A stretch of 62,893 nucleotides of DNA from Secundilactobacillus malefermentans DSM 5705 = KCTC 3548 (GCF_001436395.1 NZ_AZGJ01000006.1:1-62893), one strand, 5' to 3'; numbered from the stretch's first letter, positions 28,162 to 39,256 are shown. Notes: a model not told the origin generated them from the sequence alone. Made by a program: numbers and translations.

Positions 28162-28644
28162 ATGGATTTAGAAATTTACGATAAAACCCAACAGGGTGTT
28201 TCTGATGACCGTCTTAATTTAATTAAAAAAGTTCTCGAATATGCCGGCAACTATATTAAGCTACCCGAGAACACTGAAATGTCAGTTACTTTGACGAATA
28301 ATGAAAAAATTCAAGAAATCAATAAAGAGTATCGTGGCGTGGATCGAGCAACGGACGTGATCAGCTTTGCGATTGAAGACGGAGAAGCCGATGATTTTCC
28401 ACTCAACTTGGACGACGAGTTAGCTGAGGAAATTCCTAAGAATATTGGTGATATTTTTGTCTCAATGGACAAAGTGGGTGAGCAAGCAAAGTATCTTGAA
28501 CATTCATTTGACCGTGAGTTGGGATTCCTGGTTGTGCATGGCTTTTTGCACTTGAATGGGTATGACCATATGAAACCAGAAGATGAGAAAGTGATGTTCA
28601 AATTACAGAGGGATATTTTAGATGCTTATGGGCTTAAAAGATAA
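28162..28644 (+). CDS. ybeY: Endoribonuclease YbeY (rRNA maturation factor)
   Basis: Metal-dependent RNase involved in 16S rRNA 3' end maturation and ribosome quality control. The zinc motif HxxxHxxxxxH is seen as HGFLHLNGYDH near residue 130. The upstream RGVDRATDVISFA signature is typical. It has 160 residues. It begins two bases after phoH and overlaps dgkA by 23 bases, so the three are almost surely one transcript. Confidence 0.95.
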   Translation: MDLEIYDKTQQGVSDDRLNLIKKVLEYAGNYIKLPENTEMSVTLTNNEKIQEINKEYRGVDRATDVISFAIEDGEADDFPLNLDDELAEEIPKNIGDIFVSMDKVGEQAKYLEHSFDRELGFLVVHGFLHLNGYDHMKPEDEKVMFKLQRDILDAYGLKR

Positions 28645-29020
28645 ACAAACGACTAAAAATAAGAACTTTATTCAGTCCTTTATTCATGCGATGCAAGGAA
28701 TATTTTCTCTTGTAACGACTGAGCGAAACTTCAGAAAGCACCTGCTATTTGGAATGTTGGCCGTGGTTCTAGGGCTTATTCTAAATTTAAATTTAGGGCA
28801 GTGGTTATGGATTATTCTGGCGATTTTTTCGGTTATCTCGTCTGAAGCACTGAACACAATCGTTGAATCGGTGGTGGACTTAATAGTTGGCCCTAAGTAT
28901 GACGATTTGGCAAAAAAGGCGAAGGACGTTGCTGCGGGTGGTGTCTTACTTTCGGCGGCATTTGCATTTATTATTGGTGTCATCATTTTTGTACCAGAAC
29001 TAGTTGCATTATTTCAATAG
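28622..29020 (+). CDS. dgkA: Undecaprenol/diacylglycerol kinase family protein
   Basis: Small membrane kinase; in Gram-positive bacteria it phosphorylates undecaprenol, recycling the lipid carrier of wall synthesis. It has 132 residues and three predicted membrane helices. The family motif SSEALNTIVESVVDL and the following KDVAAGGVLLSA carry the conserved Glu, Asn, Asp and Lys residues. I keep ATG 28622 because GAGGGA (28607-28612) fits it; ATG 28628 is also possible. It overlaps ybeY, and era follows after 15 bases. The cdd gene often found between dgkA and era is absent. Confidence 0.93.
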   Translation: MLMGLKDKQTTKNKNFIQSFIHAMQGIFSLVTTERNFRKHLLFGMLAVVLGLILNLNLGQWLWIILAIFSVISSEALNTIVESVVDLIVGPKYDDLAKKAKDVAAGGVLLSAAFAFIIGVIIFVPELVALFQ

Positions 29021-29035
29021 AGGAGATAGTTAATC

Positions 29036-29941
29036 GTGGATAATCCTAATTATAAGTCTGGATTTCTTGCCATCATTGGTAGACCAAACGTTGGTAAATC
29101 AACCTTTTTAAACCGAGTCGTCGGTCAAAAGGTTGCTATCATGTCGGACAAGGCACAAACAACAAGAAACAAGATTCAAGGAATTTATACAACTGATGAG
29201 GCGCAGATCGTCTTTATCGATACACCTGGTGTTCATAAACCTAAAAACCAACTTGGCGACTTTATGGTCAAGTCGGCTCTTTCTTCATTAAATGAAGTGG
29301 ATGCCGTCTTGTTTATGGTTAATGCTGATGAAAAACGAGGCGCTGGTGATAACTTCATCATTGATCGTTTAAAAACAGTTAAGAAGCCAATTTACTTGGT
29401 CATCAATAAAATTGACCAAGTTCATCCCGACGATTTAATTGTGATTGTTGATCAATTTAAGAATGCACTTGATTGGAAGGAAGTTTATCCAATTTCCGCC
29501 CTTGAAGGGAATAACGTCAACGAGCTTCTCAATAAACTAGTTGATAACTTACCTCAAGGACCACAGTACTATCCTGACGACCAAATTACGGACCATCCAG
29601 AACGGTTTATCGTTTCTGAACTGATTCGTGAAAAGGTTCTTCAGCTAACTCGTCAGGAAATTCCCCATTCAGTTGCAGTTGTGGTTGAAAAAATGGCGCG
29701 CCAGGATGAGCAGAAAATTCATATTCAGGCAACGATTGTCGTTGACCGCTCAACTCAAAAGGGTATTTTAATTGGCAAAGGTGGCTCTATGCTTAAGAAA
29801 ATTGGGACGCTTGCTCGTCAAGATATTGAGCATTTACTTGCTGATAAGGTCTATCTTGAGTTGTGGGTTAAGGTTGTTCCTGGTTGGCGGGATAAAGCAT
29901 CAGCGCTTCAATCATACGGTTATCGTAAGGACGACTATTAA
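29036..29941 (+). CDS. era: GTPase Era
   Basis: Essential GTPase that binds the 3' end of 16S rRNA and checks 30S assembly. The G domain shows [12 protein letters not shown] (G1), [14 protein letters not shown] (G3) and NKID (G4). The C-terminal KH RNA-binding domain begins near residue 200 and includes [11 protein letters not shown]. It has 301 residues. GTG start behind GAGGAGA. It is fifth-from-last in the phoH-to-recO run, 13 bases before recO. Confidence 0.97.
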   Translation: MDNPNYKSGFLAIIGRPNVGKSTFLNRVVGQKVAIMSDKAQTTRNKIQGIYTTDEAQIVFIDTPGVHKPKNQLGDFMVKSALSSLNEVDAVLFMVNADEKRGAGDNFIIDRLKTVKKPIYLVINKIDQVHPDDLIVIVDQFKNALDWKEVYPISALEGNNVNELLNKLVDNLPQGPQYYPDDQITDHPERFIVSELIREKVLQLTRQEIPHSVAVVVEKMARQDEQKIHIQATIVVDRSTQKGILIGKGGSMLKKIGTLARQDIEHLLADKVYLELWVKVVPGWRDKASALQSYGYRKDDY

Positions 29942-29954
29942 AGGGTGAGTACAC

Positions 29955-30731
29955 TTGCCAAAACATAATATTACCGATTTTAATGGCATCATCATGTATC
30001 GAAAGGATTATCAGGAACGCGATTTACTCGTCAAGATACTGACTCGTGAATTTGGAAAAAAGATGTTCTTTGTGCGTGGGGCGAAGAAGCGCGGTTTTAA
30101 ATTAACCGCAGATATTCTGCCCTTTACGTACGGTAAATACATTGGGGATATTAAGTCAGAAGGGCTTTCGTATATCAATTCAAGCAAGTCAACCGAGCAG
30201 TTTAAAAATATCTCAAACGACATCTTTAAAAATGCTTATGTTACTTACATTATGAGTCTAATTGACTTTGCCTTTCCTGATTCAGAGGTTCTCACTAGTT
30301 GGTATGAACCCTTTTTTACTGGTATGAAATTAGTAGATCAGGGGTTAGATGCTGCCGTAATCGCCAATATTTTTGAAGTTCAATTGCTTCCAGTATTTGG
30401 CGTTCAACCAGAGCTAAGGGGATGTGTTATCTGTGGTCAAACAAATCCACCGCTCGATTATTCGGAGTCATATGGTGGACTGCTCTGCGAGAAACACTAT
30501 CACCTTGACCCCCGGAGAATGCACTTGGATCAGCGAACGGTTTACTATTTAAGGCAGTTTTCTGTTCTTGACCTAAAGTCCCTGCATTCAATCAACGTTA
30601 AATCAGAAACCAAGAAGCATCTTCGACATTTCTTGGATCAAATTTATGATGACACGGTCGGGGTTCATCCCAAAAGCAAACGATTTATCGATCAAATGAA
30701 TGAATGGGAAGGACCACAAACTTCCATTTGA
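29955..30731 (+). CDS. recO: DNA repair protein RecO
   Basis: Mediator protein that helps RecF/RecR load RecA on single-stranded DNA and anneals strands. It has an N-terminal OB fold (GIIMYRKDYQERDLLVKILT) and a helical C-terminal part with a Cys cluster (CVICGQ ... LLCEKH) that resembles the zinc site of RecO. It has 258 residues. TTG start behind AAGGGTGAG. It is the last gene of the era operon; the glycine T-box promoter begins three bases after its stop. Confidence 0.94.
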   Translation: MPKHNITDFNGIIMYRKDYQERDLLVKILTREFGKKMFFVRGAKKRGFKLTADILPFTYGKYIGDIKSEGLSYINSSKSTEQFKNISNDIFKNAYVTYIMSLIDFAFPDSEVLTSWYEPFFTGMKLVDQGLDAAVIANIFEVQLLPVFGVQPELRGCVICGQTNPPLDYSESYGGLLCEKHYHLDPRRMHLDQRTVYYLRQFSVLDLKSLHSINVKSETKKHLRHFLDQIYDDTVGVHPKSKRFIDQMNEWEGPQTSI

Positions 30732-30733
30732 CG

Positions 30734-30762
30734 TTGACAACCGCTGTGTTGTTGGCTATCAT
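30734..30762 (+). promoter_or_regulatory. glyQS promoter
   Basis: A perfect TTGACA (30734-30739), a 17-base spacer and TATCAT (30757-30762), just after the recO stop codon. Confidence 0.85.
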
Positions 30763-30768
30763 TGTCTT

Positions 30769-30977
30769 TGTTAATGTTTCAGGCATAGATGAAAGAGGAT
30801 TATTGTTTTGACATCAGCGAGGCTTCGAAAGTGTGAGGAAGCCATAAAAACAATCATTTGGCACTTTCGGAGCAACTTAATTTAAAACGAAGCTGCTGGT
30901 TTTGATACCAGAAGTAGGGTGGAACCGCGATTAACGTCGTCCCTACGTAGACAATTAAAGTCTGCGTAGGGTTTTTT
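30769..30977 (+). promoter_or_regulatory. Glycine T-box riboswitch (glyQS leader)
   Basis: tRNA-Gly sensing leader. Stem I base pairs GAAAG (30791-30795) with CTTTC (30864-30868). The specifier is GGC (30860-30862, Gly). The T-box core AGGGTGGAACCGCG (30917-30930) carries TGGA, matching a discriminator U. The terminator pairs CCCTACGTAGAC (30941-30952) with GTCTGCGTAGGG (30960-30971) and ends in TTTTTT. Confidence 0.95.
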
Positions 30978-31000
30978 ATTTGAAAAAAAGGAGAAATCAA

Positions 31001-31924
31001 ATGACTAAGAAATTGACAATGCAAGAAATTATTTTAAAGCTTCAACAGTATTGGTCTGCACAAGGCTGCCTGCTTATGCAAGCTTATGACACTGAAAAAG
31101 GTGCCGGAACAATGAGTCCCTATACTTTTTTGCGGGCAATTGGCCCCGAGCCATGGAATGCAGCATACGTTGAACCATCACGTCGTCCAGCTGATGGTCG
31201 TTATGCCGAAAATCCTAATCGTCTTTACCAACATCACCAATTTCAAGTAGTAATGAAGCCAGCTCCAGAAAATATTCAGGACTTATATCTGGGCAGTCTA
31301 CAGGAATTAGGAATTGATCCACTTGAGCATGATATTCGATTTGTTGAAGATAACTGGGAAAATCCTTCAATGGGATGTGCCGGTGTTGGTTGGGAAGTTT
31401 GGCTTGATGGAATGGAAATCACACAATTTACCTATTTCCAAGTTGTTGGGGGAATGGAAGTTGATCCCGTTACATCAGAAATTACCTATGGGCTAGAGCG
31501 TTTAGCTTCATATATTCAAGATGTTAACTCCGTTTTTGATTTACAATGGGGCGATGGTGTTCAATACGGTGATATTTTCAGAGAACCAGAAATTGAACAT
31601 TCAACGTATAGCTTTGAAAAGAGTAATCAAGACATGTTATTAAAATTATTTGATGCTTATGAGAAGGAAGCTAAAGCTCAAATTGCCAATGGCTTAGTTC
31701 ATCCGGCCTATGATTACGTATTGAAGTGTTCTCACACGTTTAACCTTTTGGATGCGAGAGGCGCCGTTTCTGTTACTGAAAGAGCGGGTTATCTCTCAAG
31801 AATTCGAAATATGGCTAGACTAATTGCAAAGGCTTTTGTAGCAGAGCGAAAGAAGTTCGGCTTCCCATTGATTAAAGACGAAAAAAAGCGGCAAGAATTA
31901 TTAGCTGACAAGGAGGAGAAATAA
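31001..31924 (+). CDS. glyQ: Glycyl-tRNA synthetase alpha subunit
   Basis: Catalytic subunit of the bacterial alpha2-beta2 GlyRS that charges tRNA-Gly. Typical stretches are [40 protein letters not shown] and [13 protein letters not shown]. It has 307 residues from ATG 31001, behind AAGGAGA. A TTG at 30980 in the terminator tail gives a longer reading frame that I reject. Its TAA overlaps the glyS ATG by one base. Confidence 0.97.
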   Translation: MTKKLTMQEIILKLQQYWSAQGCLLMQAYDTEKGAGTMSPYTFLRAIGPEPWNAAYVEPSRRPADGRYAENPNRLYQHHQFQVVMKPAPENIQDLYLGSLQELGIDPLEHDIRFVEDNWENPSMGCAGVGWEVWLDGMEITQFTYFQVVGGMEVDPVTSEITYGLERLASYIQDVNSVFDLQWGDGVQYGDIFREPEIEHSTYSFEKSNQDMLLKLFDAYEKEAKAQIANGLVHPAYDYVLKCSHTFNLLDARGAVSVTERAGYLSRIRNMARLIAKAFVAERKKFGFPLIKDEKKRQELLADKEEK

Positions 31925-33990
31925 TGGCACATACCTTTTTATTAGAAATTGGACTAGAAGAAATGCCTGCGCACGTTGTAACGCCAAGCATTCGACAATT
32001 AGAGTCTAAAGTTAGAAAATTTTTGAAGGAAAACCGAATCGATTTTGACACAGTGACTGATTTTTCAACTCCTCGTCGGTTAGCCATCAGTATTTCAGGC
32101 CTTATCGAAAAGCAGCCAGATATTTCCGAAACTGTCAAAGGCCCAGCCAAAAAAATCGCGCAGGATGAGGATGGCAACTGGACCAAAGCTGCTATTGGTT
32201 TTACAAAGGGACAAGGCGTGACGACGGATGACATTACCTTTAAAGAACTTAAGGGAACTGAGTACGTTTACGTTGAAAAGCACGTCGTTGGTAAGGTTGT
32301 GAGTGACGTTTTAAAGGGGCTAAAGGACGTTATTACATCAATGACGTTCCCAACAATGATGAAGTGGGGTTCTTATCACTTTGAGTTTGTCCGTCCCATT
32401 AAATGGTTAGTTGCAATGCTGGATGATAGCGTTATTCCTTTTGAAATTTTGAATATCACGGCAGGTAACAAATCACGCGGCCACCGTTTCCTTGGGTCAA
32501 ATATTGAACTGAAAGATGCTACGGACTACGAAGCAGCATTGAAAAAAGAATTTGTGATTGCAAATGCGAAGGATCGCAAAGACTTAATTCGTACCCAAAT
32601 TCAAGAAATTGCCAAAGAGCATAACTGGAAAATCACGATTGATGAGGGACTACTAGAAGAAGTCACGAATTTAGTTGAATGGCCAACCGCCTTTTCAGGA
32701 AGTTTTGATGACAAGTATTTAACGATTCCAGATGAAGTCTTGATTACATCAATGAAGGATCATCAACGATTCTTTTATGTTTTGGATCAAAAGGGCACCC
32801 TATTGCCTAACTTTGTTTCCGTTCGAAATGGAAATGCCGAGCATATCGAGAATGTCGTTGCTGGAAACGAAAAAGTTTTAACTGCTCGTTTGTCGGACGC
32901 CATGTTCTTCTACGAAGAAGATCAAAAGAACCAAATTGCGGACTACGTTGATCGTTTGAAGGAAGTTAGTTTCCACGATAAGATTAGTTCAATGTACGAT
33001 AAGATGATGCGGGTTCAGCAAATTGCACAAATCATCGGGAAATCGGTTGGACTAACTCGTTCAGAATTATCAAACTTAAGTCGTGCAAGTGAAATTTATA
33101 AGTTTGACTTGGTAACCGGCATGGTCGGAGAATTCGCGGAACTACAAGGCGTAATGGGTGAAAAGTACGCACTCTTGCAAGGTGAAACCGCTGAAACGGC
33201 AACTGCTATTCGAGAGCATTACATGCCAATCTCTGCTGAGGGAGCGCTTCCTGAAACAAAAGTTGGGTCGGTGTTAGCTATCTCCGATAAACTAGATAGT
33301 ATCTTGACGTTCTTTGCTGCGGGGATGATTCCAAGTGGATCAAATGACCCATATGCTTTGCGTCGCCAGGCATACGGAATTGTTCGAATTGTGAATAATT
33401 TGAACTGGCATCTCCCAATTTCTGCTTGGGCGCAAGAATTTGTTGACGCTGAGGAAAATGCCAATGTTGCACCAAAGCTAGATCAGCTTGCAAAGTTGAG
33501 TGATGTTTCAGCATTTATCAAGGATCGCGTTAAAGCGGTACTACAAAGTAAAAAAGTTCGACATGATATTATTGACGCTGTTATTGCGGGCCAGAATGAT
33601 GATGTCTTTGATTTATTCATTTCTGCGAAGGTTCTGACTGAACATGAAGATGACGCTAATTTCAAAGCGGTCATTGAGTCACTTGACCGAATCATTCGAA
33701 TTTCAGTTAAAGGGGCAAAGAACTTAACCGTAAAGCCAGTAGACACAGCGCTATTCGAAAATGATTCTGAAAAAGAATTATATGAGGCTGTTTCTGCTAT
33801 TCAAACAACCGACATTGCAGAATTATTCCAAAAGCTGGCTGACCTACAACCAGTTATTGATAATTATTTTGAAGCAACAATGGTGATGGTTGATGATGAG
33901 ACTGTTAAAAATAACCGAATGAATCAGTTGAAATTAATTGCTGATTTAGCTGCCAAAATAGGTGATTTAGATCAAATTATTGTTAAATAA
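31924..33990 (+). CDS. glyS: Glycyl-tRNA synthetase beta subunit
   Basis: Partner subunit of GlyQ that binds tRNA-Gly. It has 688 residues. The N-terminus [15 protein letters not shown] and the stretch [19 protein letters not shown] are family hallmarks. An HD-like domain with SDKLDSIL lies in the middle, and a C-terminal anticodon-binding domain begins near residue 570. It is coupled to glyQ through TAATG and controlled by the glycine T-box. Confidence 0.97.
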   Translation: MAHTFLLEIGLEEMPAHVVTPSIRQLESKVRKFLKENRIDFDTVTDFSTPRRLAISISGLIEKQPDISETVKGPAKKIAQDEDGNWTKAAIGFTKGQGVTTDDITFKELKGTEYVYVEKHVVGKVVSDVLKGLKDVITSMTFPTMMKWGSYHFEFVRPIKWLVAMLDDSVIPFEILNITAGNKSRGHRFLGSNIELKDATDYEAALKKEFVIANAKDRKDLIRTQIQEIAKEHNWKITIDEGLLEEVTNLVEWPTAFSGSFDDKYLTIPDEVLITSMKDHQRFFYVLDQKGTLLPNFVSVRNGNAEHIENVVAGNEKVLTARLSDAMFFYEEDQKNQIADYVDRLKEVSFHDKISSMYDKMMRVQQIAQIIGKSVGLTRSELSNLSRASEIYKFDLVTGMVGEFAELQGVMGEKYALLQGETAETATAIREHYMPISAEGALPETKVGSVLAISDKLDSILTFFAAGMIPSGSNDPYALRRQAYGIVRIVNNLNWHLPISAWAQEFVDAEENANVAPKLDQLAKLSDVSAFIKDRVKAVLQSKKVRHDIIDAVIAGQNDDVFDLFISAKVLTEHEDDANFKAVIESLDRIIRISVKGAKNLTVKPVDTALFENDSEKELYEAVSAIQTTDIAELFQKLADLQPVIDNYFEATMVMVDDETVKNNRMNQLKLIADLAAKIGDLDQIIVK

Positions 33991-34067
33991 TTTGTTGATT
34001 TTGTTGTGAGCTAAAAATTTGAATAAAGACACAATTGTGGTATCATATAAGTTGTGTTAATACGCAG

Positions 34068-34106
34068 TGAAAGCCGTTTAGTATCTTGATTACTAAATGG
34101 CTTTCA
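34068..34106 (+). promoter_or_regulatory. Strong hairpin in the dnaG leader
   Basis: A 16-bp stem (34068-34083 with 34091-34106, one wobble) and a 7-base TCTTGAT loop. No T-run follows on either strand, so it is not an ordinary terminator. A possible promoter (TTGAAT 34019-34024, 16 bases, TATCAT 34041-34046) would put the hairpin in the 5' leader of the dnaG-rpoD mRNA. Confidence 0.7.
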
Positions 34107-34134
34107 ATGGTTTATTACGGTTGGGGGTGAGCAA

Positions 34135-35982
34135 TTGGCGAATATACCTGAAGAAGTTATAGAACAAGTTCGGAAAGAAACGAATATTGCTGACGTCATT
34201 GGTCAATACGTTCAACTCAAAAAATCTGGAAATAATTTATTTGGTTTGTGTCCATTTCAAGAGGAACGGACGCCATCCTTTTCGGTCTCCGAGAGCAAGC
34301 AAATCTATCATTGTTTTAGTTGTGGCCGTGGAGGTAGTGTCTTTAATTTCATTATGGAAATAGAAGGTTTATCCTTTAAGGAAGCCATTGGAAAAGTGGC
34401 TGAATTCAGTCACATCCAGTTACCTGAAAATGTTGAGAATGATCTTTCAGATGGCGTTTCAACTGAAACAACCGTCAATCAACAGTTAATCGATTTTCAT
34501 GAACAAGCAGCTAAGCTTTATCACCACATTTTGGTGAATACCGAGATGGGTGAACCGGCTTTGAAATATTTGAATGACCGGGGGTTAAGTGATGAAATTA
34601 TTTCCACTTATAACCTTGGATTTGCTCCTGATAAGCGGCTCTTGTTGCCATTCTTTCAAGAAAAGAAGGCCGATTTTCAATTATTAAGACAATCTGGTCT
34701 ATTCATTGAAAATCAAGAGGGCCAGTTAAGGGATCGATTCTCTGGCCGGGTCATGTTTCCAATCCGAAATCAGTCTGGAAAGACGATTGCATTTTCGGGT
34801 CGAGTTTTAGTAAAAGCTGAAAATTCTCCTAAGTATTTAAACAGTCCAGAGACCGATATTTTTAACAAACGAAAAGTGCTCTTCAATTTTGATATTGCAC
34901 GAGCTGCCGGAAGACAAACAGGAGACCTTGTTCTTTTTGAAGGCTTTATGGATGTCATCGCAGCGTACCGAGCGGGCGTTAAAAATGGCATTGCGTCTAT
35001 GGGAACTAGCTTAACTTCTGATCAAATCGTTGCAATTGAACGTATTACCAAGAAACTGGTCATTTGTTACGATGGTGATGAGCCTGGTCAAGATGCAACA
35101 AATCGTGCAATTGGCTTACTCAACGATGAGCCAAATTTAAACCTCAATATTGTTCAGATTCCTGAAAGGCTTGATCCTGATGAGTACCTAAAAAAGTATG
35201 GATCGGATAAGTTCCAAAAGCTGATTACGGGAGCAGTTGAGACGCCGATTGGATTTAAGATTCAATTTCTTAAAAAGAATCGGAATCTTGACAACGAAAG
35301 TGAACAATTGGACTACATTAATGATGTTTTAAAAGTTCTCGTAACACTTTCGTCACCGGTTGAACAGGATATTTATTTAAATCAGTTGTCTTCTAATTTT
35401 CACCTTGATAAAGAAACCCTAAAACAACAATTGTCTGATTTGCGGCAAACAATGCCACGCCAGGAGCATAGGGCTGGTAGCAATCAGCAACAGCATCGAC
35501 CAGAAGTTGATGTTGTCTATCATCGTCAGGTGCATAAAATTGACCGGACGGAACGAGGGGAAAGAAATTTGTTAGTAAGGATGCTCCATGATCGAAATGT
35601 TTGGCTAAAAGTAACGGCAGTCGAGGCCTTCCATTTTATTCATGATGATTATCAGTCAATCTATTTGTTAGCTGAAGGGTATTTTGAAACTCATCACGAG
35701 GATTATAATTCTGCACAATTTATTGATTTCGTTAAGGACAAGCGATTGCAACAAATTATTGTGGAACTAGAACTTTCCCAGATTAGTGCAGAGAGTACAA
35801 CGACTGAAATTGATGATTACTTGAATGTCATCATGAATCAGGCGCCAATCGACTCGCAACTAATTTCCTTGAAACAGGCGTTAGTTGATGCGGTTCGATT
35901 AGGAGATTCTAGTCGCGAACGCGAAGTTACTTTTGAAATTATTAAATTACAGCAGCAAATACAGCGTGAAAAACAAGCTTAA
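34135..35982 (+). CDS. dnaG: DNA primase DnaG
   Basis: Makes RNA primers at the replication fork and interacts with the DnaB-type helicase. The N-terminal zinc domain reads [14 protein letters not shown] ... [10 protein letters not shown]; the usual His ligand after CPF is Gln here. The TOPRIM core (about residues 260-345) shows [15 protein letters not shown] and [12 protein letters not shown]. The C-terminal helicase-binding region starts near residue 450. It has 615 residues. TTG start seven bases behind GGGGGTGA. It is followed 14 bases later by rpoD. Confidence 0.96.
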   Translation: MANIPEEVIEQVRKETNIADVIGQYVQLKKSGNNLFGLCPFQEERTPSFSVSESKQIYHCFSCGRGGSVFNFIMEIEGLSFKEAIGKVAEFSHIQLPENVENDLSDGVSTETTVNQQLIDFHEQAAKLYHHILVNTEMGEPALKYLNDRGLSDEIISTYNLGFAPDKRLLLPFFQEKKADFQLLRQSGLFIENQEGQLRDRFSGRVMFPIRNQSGKTIAFSGRVLVKAENSPKYLNSPETDIFNKRKVLFNFDIARAAGRQTGDLVLFEGFMDVIAAYRAGVKNGIASMGTSLTSDQIVAIERITKKLVICYDGDEPGQDATNRAIGLLNDEPNLNLNIVQIPERLDPDEYLKKYGSDKFQKLITGAVETPIGFKIQFLKKNRNLDNESEQLDYINDVLKVLVTLSSPVEQDIYLNQLSSNFHLDKETLKQQLSDLRQTMPRQEHRAGSNQQQHRPEVDVVYHRQVHKIDRTERGERNLLVRMLHDRNVWLKVTAVEAFHFIHDDYQSIYLLAEGYFETHHEDYNSAQFIDFVKDKRLQQIIVELELSQISAESTTTEIDDYLNVIMNQAPIDSQLISLKQALVDAVRLGDSSREREVTFEIIKLQQQIQREKQA

Positions 35983-35996
35983 ACGGAGGCATTTAC

Positions 35997-37229
35997 ATGG
36001 CTAAAGAAAAAACAACAGATACTGCACCAAAGAAAGAAACAGCAACAAGCACCACCAAGAAAGCCACTACAAAAAAGGCAACAACGGCAAAGAAAACGAC
36101 CACCAAGGCCAAAAAGAAGACAACTGCTGTTAAGTTTGATAAAAAGACTTACGACAAGGATCTTAAGAAACTGATTAAAGATTATAAAAAAGACGGACAC
36201 ATCACCTATGATGTTCTGACCGATAAGATTGCTGCACCATTAAGCTTGAACGAAAAGCATATGGATAAGCTTCTTGAGGCCATTGAAGATGCTGGTATTA
36301 GTGTTGTTGACAAAAATGGCGATCCAGATCCAAGAGCTTTAAAGGCCGCTAGAAAAGTGACCGCTAAGGAACTAAAGGATACTTCTGCTCCTTCTGGAAT
36401 TAAGATTAACGATCCTGTCCGGATGTATCTTAAGGAAATTGGTCGTGTTAGTTTACTAACTGCCGATCAAGAAGTTGAGTTAGCACTTAAGATTGAACAG
36501 GGCGAAGAGGAAGCTAAACAGCAATTAGCTGAAGCTAACCTTCGACTGGTTGTTTCGATTGCTAAACGATATGTTGGCCGTGGGATGCAATTCCTTGACC
36601 TTATTCAAGAAGGTAACATGGGTCTAATGAAGGCTGTCGAGAAGTTTGATTATCGCAAAGGATTCAAATTTTCAACTTATGCAACATGGTGGATTCGTCA
36701 GGCGATTACCCGTGCTATTGCGGACCAAGCTCGGACGATTCGAATTCCAGTTCACATGGTTGAAACAATTAACAAGTTAATCCGAATTCAACGTCAGTTA
36801 CTACAAGATTTGGGCCGTGAGCCAGCGCCCGAAGAAATTGGTGCTGAAATGGATATGCCAACTGAAAAGGTTCGCGAAATCTTGAAGATTGCGCAAGAAC
36901 CCGTTTCGTTGGAAACCCCAATTGGCGAAGAGGATGATTCTCACCTTGGTGACTTTATTGAAGATAATGATGCAACGAGTCCTGCCGATCATGCCGCTTA
37001 CGAATTGTTGAAGGAACAATTGGAAGGGGTGCTTGACACCTTGACCGATCGTGAAGAAAATGTTCTTCGCCTTCGTTTTGGGCTTGATGACGGCCGTACG
37101 CGCACTCTTGAAGAAGTTGGCCGAGTATTTGGTGTTACCCGTGAAAGAATTCGTCAGATTGAAGCTAAGGCCCTTAGAAAGCTTCGTCATCCTTCACGTT
37201 CAAAGCAACTAAAAGATTTCCTTGAGTAA
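35997..37229 (+). CDS. rpoD: RNA polymerase primary sigma factor RpoD (sigma A)
   Basis: Housekeeping sigma factor that directs RNA polymerase to -35/-10 promoters. The N-terminal 45 residues are a Lys/Thr/Ala-rich low-complexity tail. Region 1.1 follows, then region 1.2 ([17 protein letters not shown]), region 2 ([20 protein letters not shown] and [13 protein letters not shown]), region 3, and region 4 with the helix-turn-helix [20 protein letters not shown]. It has 410 residues. ATG follows GGAGG. It is co-transcribed with dnaG. Confidence 0.98.
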   Translation: MAKEKTTDTAPKKETATSTTKKATTKKATTAKKTTTKAKKKTTAVKFDKKTYDKDLKKLIKDYKKDGHITYDVLTDKIAAPLSLNEKHMDKLLEAIEDAGISVVDKNGDPDPRALKAARKVTAKELKDTSAPSGIKINDPVRMYLKEIGRVSLLTADQEVELALKIEQGEEEAKQQLAEANLRLVVSIAKRYVGRGMQFLDLIQEGNMGLMKAVEKFDYRKGFKFSTYATWWIRQAITRAIADQARTIRIPVHMVETINKLIRIQRQLLQDLGREPAPEEIGAEMDMPTEKVREILKIAQEPVSLETPIGEEDDSHLGDFIEDNDATSPADHAAYELLKEQLEGVLDTLTDREENVLRLRFGLDDGRTRTLEEVGRVFGVTRERIRQIEAKALRKLRHPSRSKQLKDFLE

Positions 37230-37253
37230 AACTTTATAAGTTACACTTACGAT

Positions 37254-37315
37254 AATCTCTTTGCGATTGTCAGATGAAAAAGGATAAGTCATCTGATAAT
37301 TGTGAAGGGATTTTT
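37254..37315 (+). terminator. Long-stem terminator after rpoD
   Basis: A continuous 24-bp stem pairs 37254-37277 with 37289-37312 (five of the pairs are G-T wobbles), with an 11-base A-rich loop. The T-run of the last strand (TTTTT, 37311-37315) follows GGGA. The stem is unusually long for this genome. Confidence 0.7.
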
Positions 37316-37374
37316 GTGTATCAGATTATTTTCGAATAATTCTGTTTGGGCAGGCTATTCTTAGTTAGGACCTT

Positions 37375-37403
37375 TTGATAACAGCCCCCAATTAACGTAT
37401 ACT
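37375..37403 (+). promoter_or_regulatory. trmK promoter
   Basis: TTGATA (37375-37380), a 17-base spacer and TATACT (37398-37403), 35 bases before the trmK start. Confidence 0.75.
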
Positions 37404-37437
37404 TATTGTATGACTAAAGGAAGAACGGAGAATTACA

Positions 37438-38133
37438 ATGGATGGGAATCATTTATCAAATCGGTTAAGTAAAGTTGCTGAATATGTACCAATAAATGCT
37501 AGAATGGCGGACATTGGATCGGATCACGCTTACCTGCCAGTTTATCTTGCGAACAACCGGTTAATCTCATATGCGGTTGCTGGAGAGGTTGTGAAGGGCC
37601 CCTTTGAAAACGCAAAACACGAAATAGTAAAAGAAGGGCTCGAAGAAATCATTCAACCAAGACTTGCCGATGGATTGGCCGCTATTGAATCAACTGATGA
37701 AATTGATACGGTTGTCATCGCGGGAATGGGTGGGGCATTGATTACCTCAATTTTAACTGAAGGCCGGCATAAGTTAGATAACGTCAAGCGGCTCATTTTG
37801 CAACCAAACATTGGTGAAGATAATATTCGAAAATGGGTTCAAGAAAATGGCTATCAGATTTCTGCAGAAGCAATCTTAGCAGAGGATGGTCATTCCTACG
37901 AAATCATTGTTGCAGACGCGACAACTGCTGTCGTTGAGTACCAACCCAAGGAGCTCCTATTTGGTCCATACTTAGTAAAGGAACGAAATCAGGCTTTTAT
38001 TAATAAATGGCGGTTGGAATTGTTGCGATTAAAGGAAGTTGAAACCCAAATCAAATCCGCAACGACATCACCAGTCGAAAAGTTAGAACAAGTGGAATTA
38101 AAAATTAAAGCAATTGAGGAGGTATTAGGTTGA
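37438..38133 (+). CDS. trmK: tRNA (adenine(22)-N1)-methyltransferase TrmK
   Basis: SAM-dependent enzyme that methylates A22 in the D-loop of some tRNAs in Gram-positive bacteria. The motif I region ADIGSDHAYLPVYL (about residues 24-37) and VIAGMGGALITSIL are typical. It ends in a coiled-coil C-terminal domain. It has 231 residues. Its stop overlaps the TTG start of the next gene by four bases, the conserved sigA-trmK-nif3 order of Firmicutes. Confidence 0.94.
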   Translation: MDGNHLSNRLSKVAEYVPINARMADIGSDHAYLPVYLANNRLISYAVAGEVVKGPFENAKHEIVKEGLEEIIQPRLADGLAAIESTDEIDTVVIAGMGGALITSILTEGRHKLDNVKRLILQPNIGEDNIRKWVQENGYQISAEAILAEDGHSYEIIVADATTAVVEYQPKELLFGPYLVKERNQAFINKWRLELLRLKEVETQIKSATTSPVEKLEQVELKIKAIEEVLG

Positions 38134-39239
38134 AAGCAAGTGATTTAATCACTCGGTTTGAGAAATTTGCACCAACAGATCTTGCAGAACCCAAGGATCC
38201 TGTAGGTCTACAACTTGGTTCAATTAATCGAGAAATTCAAAAAGTAATGGTTACCCTAGATGTTCGGCCAGAGGTGGTGGCAGAAGCAGTTGCAAATAAC
38301 GTAGATTTTATTTTTTCGCATCACCCAATGATGTTTCGGCCAGCCCAAAATTTGGATTTGAGTGTGCCCCAGAATCAGATGTATGCCGACTTAATTAAGC
38401 ACGATATCACTGTGTACTCGGCTCATACAAATTTGGACAACGTTGCCGGTGGAATGAATGATTGGCTATCACAACTAATTAATTTGAATCATACAAGTGG
38501 ACTCGTTTTTCGAAAAATTGAACCTGATTATCTACTATCCGTTCAGGTGCCGAGCAATGATATTGATGCTGTTCGTTTGGCACTAGCTGATCTGGGTAGT
38601 CGAGACGGTGTGAGTGATGGTTCTAGTTTTCAAACTTCTGGAATTAGTTGGTTTACGCCAATGAATGATGAAGAAGTGGCGTTGGGTTCAGTCGGAGAAC
38701 GAACCTGGGCAGATGAAGTGTTACTTAAACTACGGGTAAAAAAGCAAGATTTATCTCAGGCAATTGAAACCATGAAAAGAGTGCATCCCTCAAGTAGTCC
38801 AATTTATAACGTTACGGAGCTTCAAAATGGTGGGACGACGATTTACATGGGACGGATTGGAGAATTATCTGAACCAGTCACGGTATCCGAATTTGCAGCG
38901 CAATGTAAATCAATTTTTAATGTACCAGGCTTGAGATTGGTCAGTCAGCACCCTGAAAAAATGGTTCGTCGAGTCGCAATTTTGGGTGGTGACGGGGGAA
39001 AGTTTTATCCTGAAGCAATCGAAAAGGGCGCTGATGTCTACATCACTGGCGATGTTTACTACCATACCGCTCATGATATGCTTGCCGCTGGTCTATCGGT
39101 TATTGATCCCGGACATCATATTGAACGCATTTGTAAGCCTAAACTGGTTAAATTATTTGACCGCTGGAAAATTGAAAATGATTGGCAAGTCGACTTTAGT
39201 GAATCAAAATTAAATACCGATCCATTCACATTTATCTAA
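38130..39239 (+). CDS. Nif3-like dinuclear metal centre protein (YqfO family)
   Basis: Hexameric protein with a two-metal centre; its enzymatic role is not settled (GTP cyclohydrolase 1 type 2 homologue in databases). The N- and C-terminal NIF3 halves carry the metal ligands in [10 protein letters not shown] (about residue 65), [10 protein letters not shown] and the C-terminal [10 protein letters not shown]. The long insert between them (about residues 125-230) is the PII-like domain of Gram-positive members. It has 369 residues. TTG start behind GAGGAGG, coupled to trmK. Confidence 0.93.
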   Translation: MKASDLITRFEKFAPTDLAEPKDPVGLQLGSINREIQKVMVTLDVRPEVVAEAVANNVDFIFSHHPMMFRPAQNLDLSVPQNQMYADLIKHDITVYSAHTNLDNVAGGMNDWLSQLINLNHTSGLVFRKIEPDYLLSVQVPSNDIDAVRLALADLGSRDGVSDGSSFQTSGISWFTPMNDEEVALGSVGERTWADEVLLKLRVKKQDLSQAIETMKRVHPSSSPIYNVTELQNGGTTIYMGRIGELSEPVTVSEFAAQCKSIFNVPGLRLVSQHPEKMVRRVAILGGDGGKFYPEAIEKGADVYITGDVYYHTAHDMLAAGLSVIDPGHHIERICKPKLVKLFDRWKIENDWQVDFSESKLNTDPFTFI

Positions 39240-39256
39240 AAAGGGAGCAAACAACC

